The notes under the pieces were generated by a model that saw only the letters and a program-made list of their open reading frames with translations, was not told the DNA's origin and did not search any database. A DNA stretch of 64,000 bases, taken from the NCBI GenBank assembly GCA_910586315.1, contig CAJUIP010000017.1:10127-74126 (forward strand), in the 5' to 3' direction. Source of the DNA: an uncultured Lachnospiraceae bacterium (lineage in GTDB: Bacteria > Bacillota > Clostridia > Lachnospirales > Lachnospiraceae). A program made the position numbers and the translations under genes. Below are positions 34,281 through 42,637 of this stretch, piece after piece; position 1 is the stretch's first letter; each line of letters starts with the position of its first letter.

Positions 34281-35639
34281 TTATTTAGTAAAGGATAAAG
34301 TGATGGTGCCGTCCTCATGATATGTAACAGCTTCCCGGTTCAGATTCAGGCTGTCGATGGCGGCCAGATACTCTTCTTTGGATTTGAAGTATGGCTTTGC
34401 CTCAGCGATTACTTTTTTCGCCCGCGCGGCATCATCAGTCAGAAGCTTTGCTGCCGTAAGAACTAGGCATTGCGCCGGATGGAGACAGCCGAGAACCTTA
34501 TCGGCCACATAGTAGTCTTTCCCGTGTCCGGTTCCGACGGAACCGCTGGTGTGGGGATGAATGGCCGGCATAATGGCGGAAACGTCGCCCATATCGGTAC
34601 AGCCGGTGCCCCAGGGGCCGCGGATAACCGTATCTTTTCCTGCGACGGCTTCCATGGCTTCCGTCATGACCTGTGCCAGATTTTCATCGTTATTTAAGGG
34701 GAAATATCCCGGATGATCATCGATTTCCACATTACAGCCCATGGAGGCGGCGGCCCCGGCCAGGGCCTGATTTACCTTTTTATTATATTGATAGATGCTG
34801 TCGAAGGAAGCGCCGCGGACATAGGATTCTATTTTGGCGGTTTCCGGAATCGCGTTTACAGCGACACCCGCCTCGGTAATGATGGGATGGAAACGGATAT
34901 GGTCACTGTCCACAAAGGTTTCGCGGAGGGCGTTGACAGCGTTTAAGCCGCAGGTTGCAGCATACAGCGCATTTTTTCCCCGCTCCGGAGAACCGCCGGC
35001 GTGGGAAGCAACACCTTTAAAAGTGATATTTTTTGTGACGCAGCCGTTGCAGCCTGCGCCGATGGATAAAGCCTTTCCTTCAGGAAGGCAGCCGGAATGA
35101 ATCATCATGGCCATATCTACGCCGTCAAAATATCCTCTGTAAATGAACTCTACTTTGCCGCCGAAATACTTAATAATGCCTTTCTGTCTGAGCGTTTCAC
35201 GATAGCCCAGTTCAATCAGTTCTTCGGCCGGAACGGACATAAGGCGGATGGAACCGCAAAGGCCGTCAAGCGCGCCGGGCTCTTTCAGGGCAGCGGCTAC
35301 TCCCAGAAGAATAGCGGACTGTGCGTGATGGCCGCAGGCGTGGACCGCAGAGGTTTCCGGGTCCGCATCGGGATGATTTCCAACAATCAGAGAATCCAGC
35401 TCCCCTAAAATTGCGATTTTGGGGCCGGGTTTTCCGGTATCCAGATCGGTATAGAAGCCAGGGATATTCCCTGCTTTGATCAGGGTGTAGCCCAGGGACT
35501 CAAACTTCTCTTCCAGGTACGCGGAGGTTTTCCACTCCCTGTAACCAGTTTCCGGGTGTTTCCAGATATGGTCCGCGGCTTCATTCATCAGTTGTTCCTG
35601 TTTTGCCACCATTTCCAACAGCTTACTTGCTTGTTCCAT
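34281..35639 (-). CDS. M20-family amidohydrolase (AbgB-like)
   Basis: This 452-aa zinc-dependent amidohydrolase has the M20 motifs ILGELDSLI, HACGHHAQSAILLG (metal His), VPAEELIELG (Glu) and SHAGGSPERGKNAL at the start of the lid/dimer domain. The pattern WKHPETGYREWKTSAYL at the N-terminus and the length are like aminobenzoyl-glutamate utilisation protein B. It likely cleaves an N-acyl or amide bond of an amino acid conjugate. It is divergent from a GntR regulator, which probably controls it. An AGGAGAG site precedes the ATG on the minus strand. Confidence 0.85.
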   Translation of the reverse strand: MEQASKLLEMVAKQEQLMNEAADHIWKHPETGYREWKTSAYLEEKFESLGYTLIKAGNIPGFYTDLDTGKPGPKIAILGELDSLIVGNHPDADPETSAVHACGHHAQSAILLGVAAALKEPGALDGLCGSIRLMSVPAEELIELGYRETLRQKGIIKYFGGKVEFIYRGYFDGVDMAMMIHSGCLPEGKALSIGAGCNGCVTKNITFKGVASHAGGSPERGKNALYAATCGLNAVNALRETFVDSDHIRFHPIITEAGVAVNAIPETAKIESYVRGASFDSIYQYNKKVNQALAGAAASMGCNVEIDDHPGYFPLNNDENLAQVMTEAMEAVAGKDTVIRGPWGTGCTDMGDVSAIMPAIHPHTSGSVGTGHGKDYYVADKVLGCLHPAQCLVLTAAKLLTDDAARAKKVIAEAKPYFKSKEEYLAAIDSLNLNREAVTYHEDGTITLSFTK

Positions 35640-35682
35640 AAATTTGCTCTCCTTTCGTAGACAGGTCTTTCATATTGCTTTT

Positions 35683-35711
35683 ATTATAACTGAAATGTGT
35701 AAAATAGTCCA
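35683..35711 (-). promoter_or_regulatory. Promoter of the M20 gene
   Basis: On the minus strand TGGACT (35706-35711), a 17-base spacer and TATAAT (35683-35688), 44 bases before the ATG. Confidence 0.65.
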
Positions 35712-35752
35712 TAAAAACAGAGCTGCTACATAACGTTACAGCTTGCGGGGAA

Positions 35753-35781
35753 TTGACAAATTCATCATGATTTAGTAGAGT
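35753..35781 (+). promoter_or_regulatory. Promoter of the GntR regulator gene
   Basis: TTGACA (35753-35758), a 17-base spacer and TAGAGT (35776-35781). Confidence 0.6.
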
Positions 35782-35812
35782 AAAGATAAAAATATAGATG
35801 AAAGAGATATCC

Positions 35813-36451
35813 ATGATTAATTATAAAACAATACGGGAACAGGTTTCAACATATATCCGGGATCAGATTTTACAGTCAAAAATTAAACCAGGAGAGCGTA
35901 TTCTGGAACAGGAAATTGCCGATGAGCTGGAAATCAGCCGTGGTCCGGTCCGTGAATCCCTGCGCCAGCTGGAGCAGGAGGGGCTTTTGGAGTACCGGAG
36001 AAACCGCGGCTGCGTGGTGCGTGAATTTCAGAAAGAGGATGCGGCTGAAATCTTTTTTATTCGCTCTGCCCTGGAGGCCGCTTCTGTTATGTATTGTGAA
36101 GGAAAAATTCCTGACAATCTCCAGGAACAAATGGAAAAAGTTCTGAATCAGATGCAGGATATAGCGGAAGATGGCGGGCTGACAGAGTTTGTGGAGAAGG
36201 ATCAGGCGTTTCACAGTATAATTGTAAAAGCATGCGGCCTGGAACGGCTGTATGCGTTATGGAACAGTCTGACCCCTGTAAGTATTGCTCTGTTTATGAC
36301 AGACAGTCGGAAAAATTTTGTTCTGCAAAAGCAGTATCTCAGGCATAAGCAGGTTTTTGAGGCACTAAAATCAGGGGATGCAGATCTGGCCCAAAAAGAG
36401 ATTTATGCTCATTATATAAAGACAGAAGCCTTATTGAGCAATAAAACATAG
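35813..36451 (+). CDS. GntR/FCD-family transcriptional regulator
   Basis: This protein of about 212 aa has an N-terminal winged helix (EQEIADELEISRGPVRESLRQL is the helix-turn-helix, quoted in part: ISRGPVRESLRQL) and a C-terminal FCD ligand domain with several helices (EIFFIRSALEAAS, FHSIIVKACG). FCD members sense small organic acids or amino acid derivatives. I prefer the ATG at 35813 over that at 35798 because of an AAAGAG site and the family start. It is divergent from the M20 gene and 138 bases upstream of asd; the paired repeats before asd are its likely operators. Confidence 0.88.
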   Translation: MINYKTIREQVSTYIRDQILQSKIKPGERILEQEIADELEISRGPVRESLRQLEQEGLLEYRRNRGCVVREFQKEDAAEIFFIRSALEAASVMYCEGKIPDNLQEQMEKVLNQMQDIAEDGGLTEFVEKDQAFHSIIVKACGLERLYALWNSLTPVSIALFMTDSRKNFVLQKQYLRHKQVFEALKSGDADLAQKEIYAHYIKTEALLSNKT

Positions 36452-36465
36452 AATTATTTTTCAAT

Positions 36466-36485
36466 AAATTGTTGACAATCTACAA
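36466..36485 (+). promoter_or_regulatory. Operator-like 20-bp repeat, copy 1
   Basis: AAATTGTTGACAATCTACAA occurs here and again, exactly, at 36537-36556. This copy covers the -35 of the asd promoter and contains the inverted pair TTGT/ACAA. It suits a repressor site for the adjacent GntR protein. Confidence 0.65.
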
Positions 36486-36500
36486 AATGCAATTTATAAT
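36472..36500 (+). promoter_or_regulatory. asd-lysC promoter, consensus
   Basis: TTGACA (36472-36477), a 17-base spacer and TATAAT (36495-36500): a perfect match to the SigA consensus, which suggests a strong promoter that needs repression. Confidence 0.85.
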
Positions 36501-36536
36501 GTAGGAAAGGAAGGCAATATAAAATCGTGCGCCTTT

Positions 36537-36556
36537 AAATTGTTGACAATCTACAA
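36537..36556 (+). promoter_or_regulatory. Operator-like 20-bp repeat, copy 2
   Basis: This is an exact copy of 36466-36485, 71 bp further on (about seven helical turns), inside the leader. It is followed by an extra ATCTACAA half-repeat. Confidence 0.65.
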
Positions 36557-36589
36557 TCTACAAAATAAACGATTGGAAAGGAGTAAACC

Positions 36590-37612
36590 ATGAAATGGAA
36601 TGAAATTGCAGTAGGAATCCTGGGCGCCACCGGTGTAGTGGGAACAGAAATGTGCAAAGTTCTTGAAGAACGGAACGTGCCATGTACAAGCCTGCGTCTC
36701 CTGGCTGACAGGTCAGAGGCTGGAAAGAAAGTGATCTTCCGTGGAAAAGAACTGACGGTGGAGGAAGCCACGGATGATTCTTTTGATGGCCTTGATATTT
36801 TGCTGGTGGCTGTGTCTGATACCGTGAGCCGGCGTTTTTCACCGGTGGCGGTGGCCAAAGGTGTGGTGGTAATTGATAATAGCTCTGCATATCGTATGGA
36901 TCCGGAGGTTCCTCTGATAGTGCCTGAAGTGAACCCGCAGGATATTTCCTGGCACAAGGGAATTATAGCCAACCCCAACTGTTCTACCATTATTGCCCTG
37001 GTAGCAGTTCATGCTCTCCACAAGGCGCATCCAATTAAACGCATGATTGTTTCCACCTACCAGGCCGTTTCTGGCGCTGGAATCAACGGATTAAAAGAGC
37101 TGGAGGAACAGGCGGCTGACTATGCCAGCGGCAGACCTATTTCAGAGAATAAGGTATTCCAGCATCAGATCGCCTTCAACTTGATTCCGCATATTGATGC
37201 GTTCCAGGATAATGGGTATACCAAAGAAGAATTGAAAATGCTGAATGAGGGACGGAAAATTTTCCACGAACCTGATTTGGATATTACCTGTACCTGTGTA
37301 CGGGTTCCTGTATTGAGGAGTCATTCGGAGTCTATTTATCTGGAATTTAACGAGAAGGTATCCGTAAAGGAGGCAAGAGAACTGATTTCAGCCGCGGCGG
37401 GTACGAAACTGGTGGATGAACCGGATAGAAACGTATATCCGATGCCCCTTGATACATCCAACCAGGATTTGGTTTTCGTAGGGCGTATCCGCCAGGATAT
37501 GACAGAGGAGAATGCTCTTGACCTCTGGTGCTGCGGTGATCAGATCAGGAAGGGAGCAGCAACCAATGCGGTTCAGATTGCAGAGCTCATCATTGCAAAA
37601 GAGCGAGCCTAG
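36590..37612 (+). CDS. asd: Aspartate-semialdehyde dehydrogenase
   Basis: This 340-aa enzyme reduces aspartyl phosphate to aspartate semialdehyde with NADPH. Motifs are GILGATGVVGTEMCKVL (NADP loop), NPNCSTIIALVA with the catalytic Cys (about 128), STYQAVSGAGINGLKEL and CVRVPVLRSHSESI with the catalytic His region. The order asd then lysC, 16 bases apart, makes a two-step unit from aspartate. It has AAGGAGTAA upstream and lies behind a strong, probably repressed promoter. Confidence 0.95.
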   Translation: MKWNEIAVGILGATGVVGTEMCKVLEERNVPCTSLRLLADRSEAGKKVIFRGKELTVEEATDDSFDGLDILLVAVSDTVSRRFSPVAVAKGVVVIDNSSAYRMDPEVPLIVPEVNPQDISWHKGIIANPNCSTIIALVAVHALHKAHPIKRMIVSTYQAVSGAGINGLKELEEQAADYASGRPISENKVFQHQIAFNLIPHIDAFQDNGYTKEELKMLNEGRKIFHEPDLDITCTCVRVPVLRSHSESIYLEFNEKVSVKEARELISAAAGTKLVDEPDRNVYPMPLDTSNQDLVFVGRIRQDMTEENALDLWCCGDQIRKGAATNAVQIAELIIAKERA

Positions 37613-37628
37613 GCTTGGAGGTGGACAA

Positions 37629-38747
37629 ATGAAACTGCTCGTACAGAAGTTCGGCGGGACCTCCGTTGCCACCAGAGAAGCCAGAGAGCTTGTATGTAAA
37701 AAAATCCAGATGGCCCAAAAAGAAGGATGGTCGGTTGTGGCCGTGATTTCCGCTATGGGAAGAAAAGGAGAGCCCTACGCGACAGATACTCTGCTGGAAC
37801 TGTTCTCTGAGGGAAAAACGCTTCCGTGCAGCAGGGAGCAGGACGCAATTTATGCCTGCGGGGAAATGATTTCCGGCGCTCTTGTGGCCAATGAACTTCA
37901 GGCCCAAAAGGTAAAGTGCGTGTTCCTGAATGGAGAGCAGGCAGGAATCATAACGAATGCCAGATATTCGGACGCGGATATTTTGAATATCCGCCGGGAC
38001 GCTATTTTGGAATGGCTGAAAAGCGGTTATGTGGTGCTGGTTGCCGGAGGTCAGGGAGCAACAGAGCAGGGAGCCTTTACGTCCATTGGCCGCGGCGGCG
38101 GCGATACGACTGCCTGTGCGATAGGATACTATTTGTCTGCGGAGGAGGTGCGGATCTACACGGATGTAGATGGTATTTTCACTGCTGACCCCAGAATTGT
38201 CAAACAATCATATCCAATATCGAATATGGATTATGAGCAATGTCTGAGAATGGCCAGGTGCGGCGCTAAAGTGATTCATCCCAAGGCAGTAGCCTATTCC
38301 CAGATGGGGGGCCGGAATGTTTTAAGCGTTCGCTCGACTTTTACAGATGAACCAGGCACAAGAATTGGAACTTATGAAAGCAGCAGTATTGGTGTGACAG
38401 CCCTTAGAAGCCGGGGATATTTCCGGTGTGAAATCTCAGAGAAATCCCTGTGGTTTCCATATCTGAGCCAGGCGGACATATCTGCGGAGTATGGAGGGTT
38501 CTGGCATGGTATTTGGAATACTGAAGGGGGGAATGCCATAAAGCCGCCGGAGGGAACGGAAATTCGGGATGTGATTTTTGCCATTGCTCCCCAAGGCGTT
38601 GAACTGTCAGGGGAAGTGGAAGGCCGTTGGCCGCTGGCAGAGGAAATCTTTAAGATAGATGAGCGCTGTATGGCGATAATTGTGGAACCGGAATACTATG
38701 AAGAATTAATTAATCAGATACATGATGATCTTTGTATTACTAAATGA
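37629..38747 (+). CDS. lysC: Aspartate kinase
   Basis: This 372-aa kinase has KFGGTSVATREARELV at the N-terminus, SAMGRKGEPYATDTLL, the FTSIGRGGGDTTACAIG loop and YTDVDGIFTADPRIV. The catalytic domain is complete. The C-terminal part (about 255-372) does not look like the usual pair of ACT domains to my eye (it holds GYFRCEISEKSLWFPYL), so feedback control may be absent or different. I chose the ATG at 37629, after GGAGGTGG; upstream in-frame ATGs lie in asd. Confidence 0.9.
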   Translation: MKLLVQKFGGTSVATREARELVCKKIQMAQKEGWSVVAVISAMGRKGEPYATDTLLELFSEGKTLPCSREQDAIYACGEMISGALVANELQAQKVKCVFLNGEQAGIITNARYSDADILNIRRDAILEWLKSGYVVLVAGGQGATEQGAFTSIGRGGGDTTACAIGYYLSAEEVRIYTDVDGIFTADPRIVKQSYPISNMDYEQCLRMARCGAKVIHPKAVAYSQMGGRNVLSVRSTFTDEPGTRIGTYESSSIGVTALRSRGYFRCEISEKSLWFPYLSQADISAEYGGFWHGIWNTEGGNAIKPPEGTEIRDVIFAIAPQGVELSGEVEGRWPLAEEIFKIDERCMAIIVEPEYYEELINQIHDDLCITK

Positions 38748-38766
38748 AAAGAATGGAGAGATAAGA

Positions 38767-39561
38767 ATGAGTAATTTAATTTGTGAAAACACTTGGGAAG
38801 AAAACAAAAAAGCCATAGAAGAAAGAAAATTAGCGATCATTCCAGTGGGAAGTACGGAACAGCATGGCCCGGCTCTTCCTGTTGGCACAGACTGGATGGT
38901 TGCGGAATATCTGGCAAAGCAGGTGGGAGAAAAGTGCAGCAGGGCAGTGGTAACTCCCGTGGTTCCCTTTGGACATGCTCTGTATCACAATGATTTTCCC
39001 GGTACTCTGGCAGTGTCTCAGACCACGCTTTGCACTTATGTGAAGGAAATCTGTGAGCAGCTGGTGAATTACGGAATTACCCATATTCTATTTATCAATG
39101 GTCATGGCGGCAATAACAATGCGCTGTATGATGTAGGACAGTATTTCCGCCATAAAAATATTCCGGTCGCCAATATTCAGTGGTTTGAAGTGGCAGGAGC
39201 CCTCAATAAGGAATGGGGGTTAATCGGACACGGCGATATCATTGAAACTTCTGTGATGCTGCATATTGCTCCCGATACTGTGAGACTGGAGCGGGCGCAT
39301 ATTCCGGAGAATAAGCAGTATGGAAACATCAAAATTTTGGATCTGCACCGGGGCGAGTTTGAAAGCGCCAGTGTTTACCTGAATATCCGTACAAAGGATG
39401 CCAGCTCCAGCGGCGATCTGATTGAATATGGTCATTCTTCCGATGTGGATTACACAAAGAGTCCTAAAGACGCGACGGCTGAAACAGGAAGGGCTGTCTG
39501 CGAGGCTGTTGTGGATTATACATTGAGGTTCATTGACGAGTTTATGCAGTTTAGCTTTTAG
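38767..39561 (+). CDS. Creatininase-family amidohydrolase
   Basis: This 264-aa metal-dependent protein has the creatininase/ArfB signature: IPVGSTEQHGPALPVGTD (Glu/His/Asp ligands), LFINGHGGNNNAL and GHGDIIETSVML (His and Glu). Family members open cyclic amides or hydrolyse formamides. It lies 19 bases after lysC and very probably in the same transcript, with GGAGAG at 8-9 bases before the ATG. The substrate is unknown; its place after asd-lysC suggests a product derived from aspartate semialdehyde. Confidence 0.88.
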   Translation: MSNLICENTWEENKKAIEERKLAIIPVGSTEQHGPALPVGTDWMVAEYLAKQVGEKCSRAVVTPVVPFGHALYHNDFPGTLAVSQTTLCTYVKEICEQLVNYGITHILFINGHGGNNNALYDVGQYFRHKNIPVANIQWFEVAGALNKEWGLIGHGDIIETSVMLHIAPDTVRLERAHIPENKQYGNIKILDLHRGEFESASVYLNIRTKDASSSGDLIEYGHSSDVDYTKSPKDATAETGRAVCEAVVDYTLRFIDEFMQFSF

Positions 39562-39600
39562 TTTTTTTTAATCTCACTCATAAATATCTTCTTCATTTTC

Positions 39601-39629
39601 TTGTTATCTTTCATAGTTTTAGATATAAT
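39601..39629 (+). promoter_or_regulatory. Promoter before the 138-aa gene
   Basis: TTGTTA (39601-39606), a 17-base spacer and TATAAT (39624-39629). A 7-base inverted repeat, GTTATCT (39603) and AGATAAC (39634), brackets it. Confidence 0.65.
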
Positions 39630-39695
39630 ATGAGAGATAACAGAAGATGCGGGAGTTTTTTTATTTGATGAGGTCAATATAAAGGAGGGGCGATT

Positions 39696-40112
39696 TTGTA
39701 TATTATTCGTGTAAAAATGCAGAAACCCGGAAAAAAGGGCCGGGGGATCGTGGAGCCGGTGGAGTTTGCCTTAAAAGAGAGGCCGGGGACAGTGGAGGAG
39801 CTGATTACAGAGCTTGTGGAGCTTGGTGTGAAGGAATATAATGAGAGGAGAGATACGGGACAGATTCTTCCATACCTTACAAAAGAGGAGATTACTCAAA
39901 AGGCCTCTGCCGGGAAAGTATCTTTTGGTGTGCGCGGCGGTGAGGACGCAGAGGAAGATCAGGCGGTGAAGAATGCCCTGCAATGCTTTGAAGACGGGAT
40001 TTTCCGGGTGTTTGCCAACGATAGAGAGCTGGTACAGCTGGGGGAGGAGATCCCCTGGCAGGAGGAGACTGTGTTTACGTTTGTCCGACTGGCTATGCTG
40101 TCCGGTTGGTAA
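39696..40112 (+). CDS. Small cytoplasmic protein, unknown function, TTG start
   Basis: This 138-aa protein starts at a TTG 6 bases after AAAGGAGGGG; the first ATG, 7 codons later, has no such site. It has the pattern YIIRVKMQKPGKKGRG, LTKEEITQKASAGKVSFG, ALQCFEDGIFRVFAND and ETVFTFVRLAMLSG. I recall similar proteins standing next to MoxR/VWA/DUF4132-type clusters in Firmicutes, but no such partners are here. It precedes the DUF1576 gene by 33 bases and is likely co-transcribed with it. Confidence 0.75.
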   Translation: MYIIRVKMQKPGKKGRGIVEPVEFALKERPGTVEELITELVELGVKEYNERRDTGQILPYLTKEEITQKASAGKVSFGVRGGEDAEEDQAVKNALQCFEDGIFRVFANDRELVQLGEEIPWQEETVFTFVRLAMLSGW

Positions 40113-40145
40113 AATTGTAACAGTTCACAGATAAAGGAGACATTG

Positions 40146-41426
40146 ATGGATGGAAAAAAAGTATTTACAAGAAAACAGAAATTCCGCCTTCTGGCGCTGA
40201 TGCCCGCATACTTCATTATAATTGGTGTAATTTTGCAGCCGCTTCCTGAGATCATACCAGGGCTGTGGGCCATTATCCGGGAACCAGACTTCTTAATTAC
40301 AGATTATTTTATCATCGGGGGAGTGGGAACGGCGCTGATTAACGCAGGTCTTTTGACACTTTTTTGTATTGCCATTATTTATTCTCTGGGAATGGAGATG
40401 GATGGACATACCATTACTTCCTGCTGTCTGATGTTTGGATTTTCTCTGTTCGGAAAAAATCTTTTAAACATTTGGACCATTCTATTTGGCGTTTATCTGT
40501 ATTCAAGATATCACAAGATGCCTCTTTCAAAGTATATTTACATTGGACTTTATGGTACCAGCTTGTCTCCGATCATTACGCAGATCATGTATATTTCTCA
40601 TCTGCCATATGGTCTCAGGCTTTTCATTAGTCTGCTGGTGGGAATTGCCATCGGCTTTGTCCTGCCGCCGCTTTCTACACACGTTCACTATGCCCATAAA
40701 GGATATTCTCTTTATAACGTGGGCTTTTCAGCAGGAATTATTGCAACAGTGACGGTATCGCTTTTAAAATCCTTTGGAGTGACCACCGAATCCAGACTAA
40801 TATGGTCCTCCGGGAATAACGGACTTTTTCTCCTGGTGCTGGGCAGCTTTTTCCTGCTTATGGCCATAGGCTCCATTGTTCTGGGAGGACGTGAGGTTGT
40901 CAGTTCTTATCGTGCAATTTTAAAAAGTACAGGAATCGCCGGAACGGATTATCTGAAGGAGGAAGGCGGCGCCGCCACATCTTTTAATATGGCAGTAAAC
41001 GGACTTTTTGCCATGCTGTTTGTGGTCTGTGTCGGCGGAGATCTGAATGGGCCGACGATTGGGGGTATTTTTACCATTGTGGGCTTCAGCGCTACCGGAA
41101 AGCATCTGCGGAATATCGCCCCCATCATGTTCGGGGTTCTGCTTGCAAGCTTCACAAAGCGGTGGAGCATTACGGAGCCATCCCCCATGCTGGCGCTTTT
41201 GTTTTCCACCACTTTGGCGCCAATCGCGGGAGAGTTCGGAATACTAATGGGTATCCTGGCCGGATTTCTCCATTCATCCGTGGCCTTAAACGTGGGAATC
41301 GTTTATGGGGGAATGAATCTCTATAATAATGGCTTTGCCGGAGGAATTGTGGCTATTTTTATGGTTCCGGTGATTCATTCGGTTATGGACCGCAGGGCGC
41401 GTGCCAGAGGAGAAATTTCCCTTTAG
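40146..41426 (+). CDS. DUF1576-like polytopic membrane protein
   Basis: This 426-aa protein has about eleven hydrophobic segments in two similar halves, with features such as LINAGLLTLFCIAI, LFGKNLLNIWTILFGVYLYS and, in the second half, FTIVGFSATGKHLRNIAPIMFGVLLA. The repeated GK(N/H)L-x-NI-x-P/T-I pattern points to an internal duplication. I associate it with DUF1576, function unknown, transporter-like. The ATG at 40146 has AAAGGAG 6-7 bases upstream; the TTG just before it is less likely. Confidence 0.8.
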   Translation: MDGKKVFTRKQKFRLLALMPAYFIIIGVILQPLPEIIPGLWAIIREPDFLITDYFIIGGVGTALINAGLLTLFCIAIIYSLGMEMDGHTITSCCLMFGFSLFGKNLLNIWTILFGVYLYSRYHKMPLSKYIYIGLYGTSLSPIITQIMYISHLPYGLRLFISLLVGIAIGFVLPPLSTHVHYAHKGYSLYNVGFSAGIIATVTVSLLKSFGVTTESRLIWSSGNNGLFLLVLGSFFLLMAIGSIVLGGREVVSSYRAILKSTGIAGTDYLKEEGGAATSFNMAVNGLFAMLFVVCVGGDLNGPTIGGIFTIVGFSATGKHLRNIAPIMFGVLLASFTKRWSITEPSPMLALLFSTTLAPIAGEFGILMGILAGFLHSSVALNVGIVYGGMNLYNNGFAGGIVAIFMVPVIHSVMDRRARARGEISL

Positions 41427-41453
41427 AGTATTTGATATGGAGGCTGTTCTGTC

Positions 41454-41942
41454 ATGAAAAAATATCTGGCCTGGCTGCCGGCCCTTTGTATTGCTGCCGC
41501 AATTTTCTTTTTTTCCGCTCAGCCTGCGGACGTATCCACAGAAGTCAGCGATGGAGTTACCAGACTGCTTCTGGCGGCTGCCATGAAGCTTAATCTGATG
41601 CAGGCGACGCCGGAACGCCTTTATGAGCTCTGTGTGCTCTTAAGCACGCCAGTGCGTAAATGCGCCCATATTACAGAGTTTTCCGTACTCCATGTATCTG
41701 TTCTCTTTGGCTTGCAGCAGTGGGGATTTTCCGGAAAGAAATGGTTAAGGACAGCCTTGATGTCGACGGTTTTTTATGCGTGTACCGATGAGTTCCATCA
41801 AATTTTCGTTCCGGGAAGAGCCGGGATGATACAGGATGTGATGATTGACAGTATTGGAGCTGTGATAATCACCGCTGTGCTCTGGTATCGTTTTGTGAAG
41901 CGGAACCAGAGAAGACGTTTTTCTGCACTCCGTGAACTGTAA
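41454..41942 (+). CDS. VanZ-family membrane protein
   Basis: This 162-aa protein has four hydrophobic segments and the VanZ-like motifs FFFSAQPADVS, RKCAHITEFSVLHV and YACTDEFHQIFVPGRAGMIQDVMID (quoted in part: TDEFHQIFVPGR). VanZ lowers teicoplanin susceptibility in enterococci by an unclear route; most chromosomal members have no known role. It starts 27 bases after the DUF1576 gene. Confidence 0.9.
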   Translation: MKKYLAWLPALCIAAAIFFFSAQPADVSTEVSDGVTRLLLAAAMKLNLMQATPERLYELCVLLSTPVRKCAHITEFSVLHVSVLFGLQQWGFSGKKWLRTALMSTVFYACTDEFHQIFVPGRAGMIQDVMIDSIGAVIITAVLWYRFVKRNQRRRFSALREL

Positions 41943-41981
41943 CAAGAAATTCGCGGCGGAAGCTGTTCTGAGAGATCCGCG

Positions 41982-42010
41982 TTGCTTTTTATAGAGAATT
42001 ATGATATAGT
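41982..42010 (+). promoter_or_regulatory. queT promoter
   Basis: TTGCTT (41982-41987), a 17-base spacer and TATAGT (42005-42010), giving a leader of about 100 bases before queT. Confidence 0.65.
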
Positions 42011-42117
42011 ACCCCCTGTACCAAGGCCGCAAACGCTCCATGGTATGGGGGTTTGCATAAACAGACCGGTGAGTTCGAGACCTTCCTCACCTAAAACAAA
42101 ACTAAAGGAGATAATAG
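42011..42117 (+). ncRNA. Structured leader of queT, preQ1 riboswitch candidate
   Basis: The leader has GCAAAC (42029-42034) pairing with GTTTGC (42050-42055), a CCCCC/GGGGG pair that can cross it (42012 and 42047), and a second hairpin GGTGAG...CTCACC (42068-42091) whose loop side holds CCTTCC, able to pair in part with the AAAGGAG ribosome site at 42104. QueT genes are commonly controlled by preQ1 riboswitches. I could not match the sequence to a known class, so this is inference from context and pairing. Confidence 0.45.
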
Positions 42118-42120
42118 AAT

Positions 42121-42630
42121 ATGAAAGACAGCAAGCAGTCAAACAGCCCATTGTACCAGATTGTGTTTGGAGCCGCGATTGCGGGAATTTACATCGTATT
42201 GACGATGCTCTTTCTTCCGATCAGCTTTGGCCCTGTTCAGTTCAGAATTTCGGAGGCGCTCTGCGTACTTCCCTTCTTCACTCCGGCAGCGGTTCCCGGC
42301 CTCTTTATCGGATGCCTTCTGTCCAACTTCCTTGGCGGGGCGGCGATGCTGGATGTGATTTTTGGGAGTCTTGCAACTCTCATTGGAGCGGTTGGCTCCT
42401 GGATGTTGAGAAGAAACCGTTTCATGGTTTCCCTCCCTCCGATTTTGTCCAATACTATAATTATTCCCTGGGTGCTGCGTTACGCCTATGGTTCAGAGGA
42501 TATGATATGGTTTGCCATGATTACGGTTGGAATCGGTGAGATTCTGGCAATTGGTATTCTGGGCCAGCTTTTGCTGTCGGCCCTTTCCAGATACCGTACT
42601 ATAATTTTTGGCAGAAGAGCGGAAGCTTAA
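42121..42630 (+). CDS. queT: QueT-family queuosine precursor transporter
   Basis: This 169-aa protein has about five to six membrane segments and the QueT pattern: IVFGAAIAGIYIVLTMLF, ISFGPVQFRISEALCVLPFF, PGLFIGCLLSNFLGGA and the DVIFGSLATLIGA segment. It is an S-component-like importer of queuosine precursors, probably used with an ECF energy-coupling module encoded elsewhere. An AAAGGAG site stands 10 bases before the ATG. A structured leader precedes it. Confidence 0.92.
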   Translation: MKDSKQSNSPLYQIVFGAAIAGIYIVLTMLFLPISFGPVQFRISEALCVLPFFTPAAVPGLFIGCLLSNFLGGAAMLDVIFGSLATLIGAVGSWMLRRNRFMVSLPPILSNTIIIPWVLRYAYGSEDMIWFAMITVGIGEILAIGILGQLLLSALSRYRTIIFGRRAEA

Positions 42631-42637
42631 AAATAAC

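Noticed and set aside
36537..36556. Second promoter from the TTGACA in repeat copy 2
   Set aside because: No good -10 at 16-18 bases; it is better explained as a duplicated operator.
42068..42091. tRNA-like T-arm (GAGTTCGAGACC)
   Set aside because: No acceptor, D or anticodon arms around it; it is part of the queT leader hairpin.
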